Shown piece after piece: positions 52,830 to 63,934 of a stretch of 64,000 nt of DNA. Every line of letters starts with the position of its first letter. Position 1 is the first letter of the stretch. The stretch comes from Paraspadella gotoi (Eukaryota; Chaetognatha). The notes under the pieces were generated by a model. It made no database searches. It had not been told where the DNA came from and saw only the letters and a program-made list of their open reading frames with translations. A program made the translations under genes and the position numbers. The DNA lies in NCBI GenBank assembly GCA_051294375.1, contig CM119271.1, positions 8,790,692 to 8,854,691 of the forward strand. Reading direction: 5' to 3'.

Positions 52830-53765
52830 TCAAGGCGGCGCCACCGGCGCCCCCAATCTCGGCCCGTAGAGATTGGCGTAGGGCGAGTAGTAGGGCCCGA
52901 GCCCGGGGAAGTGGGGCAGCCCGGCGAAGGGCGGCGGTGCGGCGGGTGGTGCCCCTGGCGGTACGGAAGACCCGGACGGTTTGTACGGGTGATATCTGGA
53001 GACCGGACTGAGCGATGTCGGGTAGGTGCGCCGGAGCGGAGAATTGGGACTAGAGAGCGCCGAGGAAGATAGAGCAGCGGCGGCCGCGGCTGCCGCGGCG
53101 GCGCCGTGAGCGGAAAGTCCGCCGGGCAGACCCGCGGCGGCCAGCGCCGCTGCCGACGGGAATCCCGGGTACGGAGAGTTTAATAGCGAGGAGGAACCGG
53201 CGGCGGCGGCCGCCGCGGCCGCGGCCTCGGATGCGGCGGCGTTTGCGGCGCTGGTGTGCGTCCGCAGATGCTGCAGCAGCTCTTCCGAAGTGGCGAATCG
53301 TTTGCCNNNNNNNNNNNNNNNNNNNNNNNNNNNNNNNNNNNNNNNNNNNNNNNNNNNNNNNNNNNNNNNNNNNNNNNNNNNNNNNNNNNNNNNNNNNNNN
53401 NNNNNNNNNNNNNNNNNNNNNNNNNNNNNNNNNNNNNNNNNNNNNNNNNNNNNNNNNNNNNNNNNNNNNNNNNNNNNNNNNNNNNNNNNNNNNNNNNNNN
53501 NNNNNNNNNNNNNNNNNNNNNNNNNNNNNNNNNNNNNNNNNNNNNNNNNNNNNNNNNNNNNNNNNNNNNNNNNNNNNNNNNNNNNNNNNNNNNGCGGCTG
53601 CCGCCGCGCTGTGGTGCAGGTTCAAGGACGGGTGAGGATAGCCGGCGGCGGAAGCGGCGGAGGCGGCGACGGAGGCGGCGGTGGCGGCGTAGGCGGAGTC
53701 GCATTGGGTGCAGCCGCCGGGGTGAGGGCAGGGAGGATGGTGAGGCGCGCCGTGGGCGGAAGCAG
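52830..53765 (-). other. NET-gene terminal exon with zinc finger and C-terminus (interrupted by N-gap)
   Basis: The acceptor is AG at 53767-53766. The segment before the gap encodes the Cys-containing CPHPGGCTQC patch and an Ala/Ser-rich run. The 287-N gap (53307-53593) removes the start of the finger. After the gap, 477 nt run in one frame to TGA: finger helix, two poly-Ala tracts, LRRTYPTSLSPVSRYHPYKP, and the terminal YYSPYANLYGPRL motif. The stated N-length would break frame, so it is an estimate and not a real frameshift. Confidence 0.93.
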
Positions 53766-54689
53766 CTGGAGTAGAAGAGAGAGAGAAATAAGAGGGTAAG
53801 TTTCAGTTGAAAATTTGGATTTTGATGAAATTGAAAATTTAGAAGTATTTCTTAGAAATGATGACTCACCGGATTTGAGATAGCTTGGATGCCCCAGTAG
53901 CCCGCCGTGCATCGCCATGGCGGCTTGAAACGCCGGAGAACTCGGATCGAACATCGGACCGTAGGGATAGAGGCTGGAATATCCGGCCGCCTGGGCGCTG
54001 GCCAGCCCGGCGAGGGCACTGGCCCCGGGCGGCTTGGGCGACGCGGGACCGCCCTTTTCGGCTTCCGTCAGCTTTGAGGAAGTCGTCGACGGAACGCTCG
54101 AGGATTGCGGATAGGAGGAGGAAGAGGAAGAGGAGGAAATGGCGCCGGACGACGACGAGGATCCCCCGGCGTCGCTCGAATCGCTCGTCGGGGAACTCTC
54201 GGCGGCGCCGGTCGGCGAGGCCTTTTCCTTAGCGCCGGAAGATGCGCCGGAAGCGGATCTCGGCGTCCGGAAAGAGGCCGTCAACGCCGTCGCCACTTCG
54301 TCCTTCTTTTCGGCGTCGTCCGACTTGGGCGTGCCGTATGGGCGGAAAGGAGGCGGCGCCGATCCGTGATTGGGAGACGACGCCGGAGAGGTTGACGCCG
54401 CGCGCGAGGATTTGGCGTCGCCGTCGCGGGACGCCACGCGGAGGACGGCGTCGCGCCGAGAGGATGGGGATCCGCGGTCCGGCGTCGATTTGCCGCCGGA
54501 GGAGGAAGAGGAGGAGGAGGCGCCTTCCTTTTTGTCGGAGGCGTTGGAACCTGGGGTTGGGAAAGAGAGGGGAGGGTAAGTTTGATAATGTTTATCGTTT
54601 GTTATTATTTGAAATTTATGGACTAATTAGACAAATTTCATCTTTCTTAATTTTCTGTTATCTCTTTCTAACTCTCACTAACTATGACA

Positions 54690-54734
<45 letters not shown>

Positions 54735-55228
54735 AGATAAGCTTTCAAAAATGTATCCATCATCGGAAATTCTTCTCATTTCCTCTTCGATTCTTTCACC
54801 GATTCCTTCCAACTCAGATATTCAACTGAAACTCAACTCATCTTTCGCCACCCGTTCGATCACCACCNNNNNNNNNNNNNNNNNNNNNNNNNNNNNNNNN
54901 NNNNNNNNNNNNNNNNNNNNNNNNNNNNNNNNNNNNNNNNNNNNNNNNNNNNNNNNNNNNNNNNNNNNNNNNNNNNNNNNNNNNNNNNNNNNNNNNNNNN
55001 NNNNNNNNNNNNNNNNNNNNNNNNNNNNNNNNNNNNNNNNNNNNNNNNNNNNNNNNNNNNNNNNNNNNNNNNNNNNNNNNNNNNNNNNNNNNNNNNNNNC
55101 TTACCCGAAGCGGAGGGCACGTCCTTCTTCTCCAAAGGCGGGATGATGGGCTTCGATCCCGACTCTGGTTTTCCGATCGACGAACAAGTTTGCGCCAACA
55201 GAGCGAGCGGCGACTTTTTCGCGTCCAA
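52830..55228 (-). CDS. noc/elB (ZNF503/703): NET-family C2H2 zinc-finger transcriptional repressor (noc/elbow; ZNF503/ZNF703 homologue), 5'-partial
   Basis: Three exons are visible on the minus strand: 55228-55105, 54550-53870 and 53765-52830, the last broken by N at 53307-53593. In the visible protein, residues 1-19 read LDAKKSPLALLAQTCSSIG, the Sp-like motif of NET proteins. FRPY at about 110-113 matches the family FKPY Groucho/TLE-binding motif. C281, C287 and C290 sit where the family has its buttonhead-like box. Just after the gap comes RFATSEELLQHLRTHT, the helix and both His ligands of the single atypical C2H2 finger. The C-terminus has RYHPYKP and YYSPYANLYGPRL, also family signatures, and ends at TGA (52832-52830). 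Ser-, Pro- and Ala-rich linkers fit the family. All exon joins keep frame (phases 1 and 1). Known family members are nuclear co-repressors in appendage, tracheal and eye patterning; that role here is inferred. The start codon and N-terminal exon are absent, and the gap removes the finger's two Cys ligands. Confidence 0.93.
53766..53869 (-). other. 104-bp intron of NET gene
   Basis: GTGAG donor at 53869 and CTACTCCAG acceptor ending at 53766, with a CT-rich tract before the acceptor. Phase 1. It is AT-rich, against the very GC-rich flanking exons. Confidence 0.9.
53870..54550 (-). other. NET-gene exon with FRPY (Groucho) motif
   Basis: The acceptor AG is at 54552-54551 after a pyrimidine tract, and the donor GTGAG starts at 53869. 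The 681-nt exon starts with two bases that complete a Gly codon from the previous exon and ends one base into the next codon. It encodes a Ser/Pro/Ala-rich stretch, APPPFRPYGTP, an 8-10 residue Ser run, and an Ala/Tyr-rich segment SLYPYGPMFDPSSPAFQ typical of the region before the finger. Confidence 0.92.
54551..55104 (-). other. intron of NET gene containing a (CT)n tract and N-gap
   Basis: A GTAAG..AG phase-1 intron. It holds a 232-N gap (54868-55099) directly beside the donor and a (CT)n tract at about 54690-54730. No coding segment is visible in the sequenced part, although a small exon inside the gap cannot be excluded. Direct joining of the flanking exons restores a Gly codon in frame. 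Confidence 0.8.
55105..55228 (-). other. NET-gene exon with Sp motif (first visible coding exon)
   Basis: The exon is bounded by a T-rich tract plus AG at 55230-55229 and a GTAAG donor at 55104-55100. It encodes 41 codons plus one base, beginning LDAKKSPLALLAQTC. In relatives this motif follows a segment ending near EYLQPLP, so at least one coding exon lies upstream (higher coordinates). The TTG at its 5' edge is an ordinary Leu codon and not a start. Confidence 0.92.
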
Positions 55229-55375
55229 CTGGAAAAAAACAAAAGGACCATAATTTTATTAAATGTTATATTTGTGTTATATATCTTTCATTTATTTTTA
55301 TCTATTTTTTTCTGTCCCAAAAGCGCAGTGGATTTTCCGCCGTAAGAGGCGCGACCACTCTCCTCTGTACAACAA

Positions 55376-55410
<35 letters not shown>

Positions 55411-55855
55411 NNNNNNNNNNNNNNNNNNNNNNNNNNNNNNNNNNNNNNNNNNNNNNNNNNNNNNNNNNNNNNNNNNNNNNNNNNNNNNNNNNNNNNNNNN
55501 NNNNNNNNNNNNNNNNNNNNNNNNNNNNNNNNNNNNNNNNNNNNNNNNNNNNNNNNNNNNNNNNNNNNNNNNNNNNNNNNNNNNNNNNNNNNNNNNNNNN
55601 NNNNNNNNNNNNNNNNNNNNNNNNNNNAGAGAGAGAGAGATAATTGAAGGGTGTGAAGGGACGACGACGGGGATTAACCGTCCCGAAAAGCCCTCCGCTG
55701 CCGATAATGAAACGAAAAGAAAAAAAGGGAAAAGAAAGTGAAAGGGAAAAAAAAGGAAAGAAAAAAAAAGGATGGAATGGAAAAGAAGCGGCCTTTTCTC
55801 TTTTTTCCTTTTATATAGCTATACTCTTGACGTGAGCCGCGTAGTAAAAAAAAAG

Positions 55856-55886
<31 letters not shown>

Positions 55887-56571
55887 GCTCGAAGCCGTTT
55901 AACGTTTATAATCCCGTCTATTATTTTTTCGCTTCCCCTTTAATTTTCATCGCTTGCGGGTTGGAGAGAGGGAGAGAGGGAGAGAGGGAGAGAGGNNNNN
56001 NNNNNNNNNNNNNNNNNNNNNNNNNNNNNNNNNNNNNNNNNNNNNNNNNNNNNNNNNNNNNNNNNNNNNNNNNNNNNNNNNNNNNNNNNNNNNNNNNNNN
56101 NNNNNNNNNNNNNNNNNNNNNNNNNNNNNNNNNNNNNNNNNNNNNGGGCGTGGCTAGATTAACGATAAAAACCAAACATGGCGTCGCCAGTGACAAAAGG
56201 TTCACAGAGTTCTTTATAAAAAATGTTTGGTCTTATTTCTTTCAGACTTTTCAGCCTTTTCCCCCACCCTTCCTTCGACCTCTCCGAACTCCCGAGGGTC
56301 AGACCCTCATCCCCATTTTTAAATTGGGTCCGGAGTGGAGGTTCTTAGAAAGAAAATCTCTTTTTCTCCTCGAGGATCGAACTTTTTTTTTTTGTTCTTT
56401 TGTTGAGAAAAAAAAAGGCGGCGACGAAACAAGTGTTTAAACCAGAAATAATTACTTCCAATCTCGAAAGGCAGGGAAATTCGGAAGGGTAACTATCAAC
56501 TCCCGAAGGGGAAAGTTTTTTTCGAATTGGTTGAGAAAAAGTCGTATGGCTGTGCCTTCGTGGACCAAGGA
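55229..56571. other. upstream intron/flank of NET gene, two N-gaps
   Basis: Two N-gaps lie at 55411-55627 and 55996-56145, with (CT)n on the left edge of the first and (GA)n-type DNA on its right edge and beside the second. The remaining sequence is unique and AT- or purine-rich. No upstream coding exon of the NET gene was recognised. Confidence 0.6.
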
Positions 56572-57411
56572 GTCAATTAACTTGGATTAGAAATTCGTCT
56601 TTACCAAGTTTTTTAATAACTAGAAAACAAACCTTCTACGCCGGTTCTAAATATGCCACCAACTCGGTCGTGTTTTTTTTTTTTCACGTTCTGGATTAGA
56701 TTGACTTTGAAGCGAAGGCTAAACCGCTTATTAAGTCTCATATCCCGTCTTAGAAATCGAAAATCTGACACGTTAAGCTTCTCGTCTCTGTCGGATTCTT
56801 TAAATCCGCCGACGGCGGTGGAGTAAAGAGAGAATTATCTTTAAATATGAAAGGGGCAGGGGGGGGGTGGGCGGCTTTTTTCTTTTTTTCAAAAAAAGCC
56901 GAAGCGGATTTTGAAATATTTTCTCTTTCTATTCGCGATGTATCATATTTTATGAAATTGGTAGTGCGTATTTACAAATTAACCATTCGTACAATATTTA
57001 AGCTAATTCGCCTTCTGAAGATGGACAGGTTATGGTGGCTTAAGATTTCCATTTCTTTTACAAGATAATCATAACATAACGAGACAGTTTCTGATTCCAT
57101 ACGACGTTTTTCCACTCTCTTCCTCTCTATCTTTCTCCCGTCGCGTGATGGAGAGCGAGTCATTTTCGACCCACCCCACCCCCCCCCTGAGTCTTTTTCT
57201 CGATTCTCAGGGAAAAAAAATTGAAAAAAATAGCGGAAGAGATACGATTGATGGAAACGGATGGAATCTGTGATGGATGGCATCGACTGAACCTGAAATT
57301 TGATGGCATCGAGGAATAAATCTTTCATCGGAAACGTCGACTCTTTAAATGGAAAACGACGAGTGGTGCCCTCGCGAAGTCAAGAGGCGCGACCGGGGGA
57401 TCTCCACGGTG
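56572..57411. repeat. segment P, directly duplicated at 59800-60700
   Basis: Collinear from aaggagtcaa and gaaattcgtctttacc, through cttaagatttccatttc and gatggatggcatcgactgaa, to agtcaagaggcgcgaccggg. The copy differs by small indels. Confidence 0.85.
56956..57084 (-). repeat. R1 dispersed element, partial
   Basis: It runs from attggtagtgcg through gatggacaggttatggtggc to ttttacaagataatcata. The distal half is absent. Confidence 0.65.
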
Positions 57412-57470
57412 GCAGTGTATTTTTTTTCGTTTGTTCTCTCTCCCGAACCGAGAAAATCGACGTCGTCGCT

Positions 57471-57501
<31 letters not shown>

Positions 57502-59184
57502 ACGAGACTTCCAACGACGCCCAAGGCGAGAGGCCGAGTTCAAACGGTTTTTCCACACACACACACACACTCTCTCCTCTCTCGCTCGCTCTCTCTCTAT
57601 TCGGTCTTCCGCCTTCATTTCATTCAAACGAGCGATCCAAGAGTACTTTCTCCCTCCGATGAACTTCTACTGAAAAAAAAAGAGGAAAAAAAAATAAAAC
57701 GAATAAAAATTACCTGCTTTTTTTTCTCTCACTCTCACCGTCTCTCTCTCTCTCTCTCTCTTTTCACGTTTCCGACTGCCTCCTTTGGATTGAACCAAAC
57801 GAGAAAAATACGACGGCTATAGTCTTCCAAGAAATAAATTTATAAACATCCATCAAATGAACAAGAAAAACAAAAAAAAGTTACAATTGTTTTAAACATA
57901 AAAAAAATGTGATGGAGTGGATATATACAACGCAAAACCAAGATCGTTAACCCTCGCCTTTGGATTTAAAAAAAAAATAAATAATAGTAAAAGAAAAAAA
58001 TAAATATATCCATCGAAAAAAAACCCCGACGAACGTTCGCGACGAATCGAAACTTACCACCGGATGTTAACGGCCAAGTTTTGACTCTTTCGCTTGGGAT
58101 CGTCGGTCTCTAACTTACCTCGCCCCTCTCTTACGACGACCTTACCCTTCGTCAACATGCATAGGATACTCAACTTCGGGATATTGAGGTGAGTCACTCT
58201 TTCGGGAATGTTGGTAAGGACTCGAAGATTGAGTCGAGGACGAGGAGATTTTAAGGTAAGGGTTTTCCAAAAAAATTTGGCGTTTGAAGTTAATTGTTGT
58301 GAGTTAAAAAAAAAGATAAATTTGGTAGACACATATGACACGATCTGACCAAAAAAAAACAAAAAAATAACACAAAACAAATTATTGTTAAAAAGTACAA
58401 AATCATTACACTAAATTATTGACAATATTTAATAAAGCGCAAATATTTTAAACTATTGTTAAAAAAAAAAGTCTAGAAATCTAACTTCTCTTCGAAAAAA
58501 ACTAAGAAAGCCCATTGCCACAGAAAAAATATAATATAAGCGTTTATAATATAATAATAATTAATAATATCGAAATAATTCAATATAATAAAATTTGAAA
58601 AAAACAAACATTTCCATACTGCCAGAAAATTAAAAGTTCGCATTCCGCGATACTTTAAAGATACAGCATGAGTCACGGTCGAAATGCCGTCGAGATATCT
58701 CGAAATATTTTCGTCACCGACGTAATTTTCCGTCAAGGCATCGAATCACATCGCGTCAGTTTAGGATAAACACGATTAAATCTTCTCGTCAAAGGAGCGA
58801 CGGGTCTGGCCGACAGGTCTGCCGACAGGTTCGACACCTTGTTATGAGAGGGATAGAGGCAGGGTGAGGGGTGGGGGAGAAAGAGAGGGAATAGAGAAGA
58901 GAGAGAGAGGAGAGAAAAAAAGATCTGTCTCATATGCTTTTTTTTTTCCTTGAGCCTTTTTTTTTGGGAACCGGAGAATTCGCATCGGTTTTGAGAAAGA
59001 GAGACAGAGAGAGAGAGACAGAGAGAGAAAACAGTCCGGCCGGCACGCAAAAGAGAGAAAAACGGGCGCTAAGTGTCCGGATTTAGAAAGAAGAGAGAAG
59101 AGACAGAGAGCTTGTCGAGCAAAATGAAGAAAGCAAAACAAGAGATAACGAATCCGACCGCTGCGGTCTTCGTAAATCCTGAGA
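57412..59184. repeat. segment Q, inverted copy at 60856-62640
   Basis: It starts ttttttcgtttgttctctct and ends cttcgtaaatcctgagat. The reverse complement runs in order from 62640 down to 60856. It contains (CT)n and (GTC)n tracts and a conserved GC-balanced stretch at 58055-58260. Confidence 0.85.
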
Positions 59185-59204
59185 TGCAGATTCTTTCAAT
59201 ACAA

Positions 59205-59412
59205 TTGAAACATTTCTTGAAATATTTTCCACTTCATTGCATAGGGAAGCAGTACTCTGGGAGTGAATAAAACGAGACTGTGAGAGAGTCTTGATTGAAA
59301 GCTATGCGGGACTCGCTATTGTCATTATCTTGTAAGGAGGTGATGGAGGCCTTAAACCACCAAGCCTGTCCAAAGTCAGGGGCAAGATAGTCTTATTATA
59401 AATGAATGGACG
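59205..59412 (+). repeat. R1 dispersed element
   Basis: A well-preserved copy: ccacttcattgcataggga, agcagtactctgggagtga, gagactgtgagagagtcttg, tcttgtaaggaggtgatgga, aagcctgtccaaagtcaggg and aaatgaatgga. It lies between the two halves of the P-Q-P'-Q' rearrangement. Confidence 0.8.
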
Positions 59413-59487
59413 AGCGCAAACGTCCATGCGGAAGGCACCAACGCGTACAGACGAGGATGATAATTTTTATATTCGGTGTACAATTTC

Positions 59488-59795
59488 ATAGTCAGAAAGT
59501 ATATTTTCTCATCCTTAACTTTGCTCTCTCTTTAACTATGCCCTGGAGGAGCAGTTATTTGCTCCCCAGGGTTACCCCAGGGGCCGAACTTTTTTGGCCC
59601 CAGCCGGGGCTAAGCATTAGGGGCCTAATAGACCCAAAATGTTGGCCCCAGGGAACCCCCCTGGGCGGGCCCCCTGAGGCATTCCAGAGGGGCGCCCCTC
59701 ACATGACCATTTCTGCTCCCGCGAATAGTCTGCCCCCTGGACGCCCCGCCCCTAGAGCCCGCCCGCGGCGGAAGGATTGGGAGATGACATATCTT
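59488..59795 (+). repeat. G1 GC-rich element
   Basis: A second + strand copy, with the same left end (catagtcagaaagt), the same CT-rich leader, a GC-rich palindromic core and the same right end (gggagatgacatatct). Confidence 0.8.
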
Positions 59796-59799
59796 GTGA

Positions 59800-60700
59800 C
59801 CTAAAGAGTCAAACCCCCCATTAACTTGATTTTAGAAATTCGTCTTTACCAAGTTTTTAATAACTAGAATACAAACCTTCTACGGCCGGTTCTAAATATG
59901 CCACCAACTCGGTCGTGTTTTTTTTTCACGTTCTGCGATAGATTGACTTTGAAGCAAAGACTAAAACCGCTTATTTAAGTCTCATATCCGTTCTTAGAAA
60001 TCGAAATCTTACACTTTAAGCTATTCTCACGTCTCTGTTCGGATTCTTTAAATTTCGGCCGACGGCGGTGGAGTAAAGAGCAGAATTATCTTTAAATATG
60101 AAAGGTGGCAGGGGGGGTGGCGCGGCTTTTTTTCTTTTTTTTCAAAAAAAAGCCGTAGCGGAATTTTGAAATATTTTCTCTTTCTATTTCGCGAATGTAT
60201 CATATTTTTATGAAATTGGTAGTGCGTATTTACAAAAATTAACCATTTCGTACAATATAAAAAAAGTTAGGCTAATTCGCCTTCTGGAAGATGGACAGGT
60301 TATGGTGGCTTAAGATCTCCATTTCTTTTACAAGCATAACATAACATAACGAGACAGTTTCTGATTCCATACGTTTTTCCACTCTCTTCCTCTCTATCTT
60401 TCTCCCGTTCGCGTGATGGAGAGCGAGTCATTTTCGCCACCCCCCCCGAGTTCTTTTTTTTTCTCGCATTCTCAGGTGAAAAAAAAAATTTGAAAAAAAT
60501 AGCGGAAGAGGATACGGCATTGATTGCGAAACGGCATGGGAATCTGTGATGGATGGCATCGACTGAACCTGAAAATTTGATTGGCCATCGAGGAATAAAT
60601 CTTCATCGGATTTCTTTAAATGGATAAGAACGCGGGACGAGATGGGTGCCCGTCCGCGAAGTCAAGAGGCGCGACCGGGGAATCTCCACGGAGTGGGCAG
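59800..60700. repeat. segment P', direct copy of 56572-57411
   Basis: It begins right after the G1 element and follows P with extra 1-4 base insertions. It ends at gaatctccacgg, before a 25-N run at 60815. Confidence 0.85.
60215..60345 (-). repeat. R1 dispersed element, partial (copy of 56956-57084)
   Basis: The same partial R1 as at 56956, carried along in duplicated segment P'. Confidence 0.65.
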
Positions 60701-60855
60701 ATGTCTGCTGTCATCGTGAGACTCGTCGTTCATACTTCTGCTCGGTCTAGCTCTCTACTCGTCATCTCTCTGCGGTCTGCATCTCTTCTCGAGGTACTGA
60801 CTCGTCTCTCTCTCNNNNNNNNNNNNNNNNNNNNNNNNNTCTCTCTCTCTCTCTC

Positions 60856-61114
60856 ATCTCAGGATTTACGAAGACGCAGCCGTCGATCGTATCTCTTGTT
60901 TTGCTTTCTTCAGATTTGCTCGACAAGCTCTCTGTCTCTCTCTCTCTCTTTCTAATCCGGCTTAGCGCCCGTTTTCTCTCTTTTGCGTGCCGCCGGACTG
61001 TTTTCTCTCTCTGTCTCTCTCTCTCTGTCTCTCTTTCTCAAAATCCGATGCGATTCTCCGGTTCCCAAAAAAAAAGGCTCAAGGAAAAAAAAAGCATATG
61101 AGAAAATCTTTTTT

Positions 61115-61145
<31 letters not shown>

Positions 61146-62554
61146 ATTCCCTCTCCCTTTCTCCCCCACCCCTCACCCTGCCTCTATCCCTCTCATAACA
61201 AGGTGTCGGAACCTGTCGGGCAGACCTGTCGGCCAGACCCGTCGCTCCCTTTGACGAGGGATTTAATCGTGTTTATCCTAAACTGACGCGATGTTGATTC
61301 GATGCCTTTGACGGAAAATTACGTCGGTGACGAAAATTATTTCGAGATATCTCGACGGCATTTTCGACCGTGACTCATGCTGTATCTTAAAGCATCGCGG
61401 AATGCGAACTTTTAATTTCTGGCAGTATGGCACACACTGCTCTCTTTCTGTCTCTCGTCTCCACTTCCTTCACTACTCATTCCCGAATATTTGTATTTTA
61501 TTATCTATTATTATTAAACGCTTATATTATTTTTTTTTCTGTGCAATGGGCTTTCTTAGTTTTTTCGAAGAGAAGTTAGATTTCTCAGACTTTTTTTTTT
61601 AAACAATAGTTTAAATATTTGCGCTTTATTAAATATTGTCAATAATTTAGTGTAAATGATGTTGTACTTTGTACAATAATTTGTTTTGTGTTTTTTTTGT
61701 TTTTTTTGTCAGATGTGTCAAATGTGTCTACAAAATTTATCCTTTTTTTTAACTCACAACAATTAACTTCAAAACGCCAAATTTTTTTGGAAAACCCTTA
61801 CCATCTAAAATCTCCTCGGTCCTCGACTCAATCTCGAGTCCTTACCAACATTCCCGAAAAGAGTGACTCACCTCAATATCCCCGAAGTTGAGTATCCTAT
61901 GCATGTTGACGAAGGGTAAGGTCGTCGTAGGAGAGGGGCGAGGTAAGTTAGAGACCGACGATCCCAAGCGAAAGAGTCAAAACTTGGCCGTTAACATCCG
62001 GTGGGTAAGTTTCGATTCGTTGCGAACGTTCGTCGGGGTTTTTTTTTTGAAGGATATTAATTTATTTTTTTCTTTTTACTATTATTTTATTTTTTTAAAT
62101 CCAAAGGCGAGGGATTAACGATCTTGGTTTTGCGTTGTATATATCCACTCCATCACATTTTTTTTATGTTTAAACAATTGTAACTTTTTTTTGTTTTTCT
62201 TCGTTCATTTGATGGATGTTTATAAATTTATTTCTTGGAAGACTATAGCCGTCGTATTTTTCTCGTTTGGTTCAATCCAAAGGAGCAGTCGGGAAAGCGT
62301 GAGAGAGAGAGAGACGGAGAGAGTGAGAGAAAAAAAAGCAGGTAATTTTTATTCGTTTTATTTTTTTTTCCTCTTTTTTTTTTCAGTAGAAGTTCATCGG
62401 AGGGAGAAAGTAACTCTTGGATCGCTCGTTGAATGAAATGAAGGCGGAAGACCGAATAGAGAGAGAGCGAGCGAGAGAGAGAGAGTGTGTGTGTGTGTGT
62501 GGAAAAACCGTTTGAACTCGGCGCTCTGCCTTTGGGCGTCGTTGGAAGTCTCGT

Positions 62555-62585
<31 letters not shown>

Positions 62586-62640
62586 AGCGACGACGTCGAT
62601 TTTCTCGGTTCGGGAGAGAGAACAACGAAAAAAAAATAAT
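60856..62640. repeat. segment Q', inverted copy of 57412-59184
   Basis: It begins atctcaggatttacgaag and ends gagagaacaacgaaaaaaaa, the reverse complement of Q from end to start, with small indels. One internal difference is a CT-rich replacement at about 61436-61470. Confidence 0.85.
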
Positions 62641-63530
62641 CTCTCTGGCGAAAACGAGTGAGAGACAGAGACGGAGGCGAGAGAGAGAGAGAGAGATTCG
62701 GACGTGGATATATAGAGAGCGAGAAGAAGTCTCTCTCTCTCGTACGTCGAGCTAAACGCATGGGAGTCTACGGGAGAAGGAAGAGCGGGGTCGGGGAAGA
62801 AGAGAAACGAGACGCGTTATCGAGGGAGAGGGGAAGAGGAGGAGCGAGAGGGCGACCTCGTCGTCGTCTTTCAACTGTCGTCGCTTTCTTCTCGTTGTCC
62901 CGTTGTGGTGTGGGAGGGAGGAAGAGGAAGAGGAAATTGGGGGGGGAATGTGGGGGAGAAAAAGGGGGAAGGGAGGGTCGGGTAGAGGAAGGAAAGCTAA
63001 ACAATAGTAATAATAAACAGCAGTAAACATATTAGAGAATGTATGGGGATTTTGTTTCGGGGTTACGTTTATAGAATAAAATTGAAAAGGTTTTTGACTA
63101 GGGAATAAGAGAAGAAGTAAGAAGAAAGGGAAGGAGAAAAAGGAAAGAAAAAGAGGTAATAGGCATTTAATGAGCTAGAAGGGGAGATACGAGATAGTAA
63201 CAGGAAAAAGGGAGGAAAGGAACGAAGCTAGAAAGAAAAGAAAAAAGGGAGGTATGAAAGAAATGCAAAGAAGGTAGGAAAGAACGAGAAAGGAAGCCCG
63301 AGATAGCAGCACAAAAAGGAAAGAAAAAAAGGGAGATATGGAAAGAAGACATTTAGGAAACTAGAAGGGAAGGAGGAAGAAAGGAAAGATAAAAATGTAA
63401 AATAAAAAGAGGGAATAAAGGAAGGAAGGAAGGAAGGAAGGAAAGTATAAAAGAATGAAAGTAAACGGGAGAATGGAATAATAATAAATTGGGAGGAAGG
63501 GACGACAGAGAGAAGAAAAGGGGAAAAAGG
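62641..63530. repeat. purine-rich low-complexity DNA
   Basis: Predominantly G/A on the + strand (gaggaag, aaagaaagg and (ggaa)n at about 63418-63442). Open frames are Arg/Glu/Lys-rich artefacts. No gene. Confidence 0.7.
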
Positions 63531-63934
63531 AAATCAAAGAAAGAAATAAGTTAAGATGGTCACTAAACGAGACGGCTAAAAAAAAAAAGCCTGAGTGAAA
63601 AGAATAACGAATAAAAGAAAGGCGAAAACAAGATAAAGGTTGAACGAGTCCTTTTTCGAACGCAGCGGAAAAAAAAGGTGAGAGCTCTTGCCGGCCGCGG
63701 TGTGGTCAAAGGAATTCGGCCGNNNNNNNNNNGAAAAAAAGAAATCAAAGAAAGAAATAAGTTAAGATGGTAACCAAACGAGACGGCTAAAGAAAAAAAA
63801 CCGGAGTGAAAAGAATAACGTAAAGAAGAAAGGCGAAAACAAGGTAAAGGTTGAACGAGTCCTTTTTCGAACGCAGCGGAAAAAAAAAGGTGAGAGCTCT
63901 AGCCGGCCGCGGTGTGGTCAAAGGAATTCGGCCG
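63531..63934. repeat. about 190-bp direct repeat across a 10-N gap
   Basis: 63531-63722 and 63742-63934 are near-identical, from aaatcaaagaaagaaataag to ggtcaaaggaattcggccg, with N at 63723-63732 between them. Confidence 0.9.

Noticed and set aside
53050-53799. Alternative frames on both strands within the NET terminal exon
   Set aside because: Only one minus-strand frame carries the conserved family motifs. The others are GC-rich shadows, some running through N.
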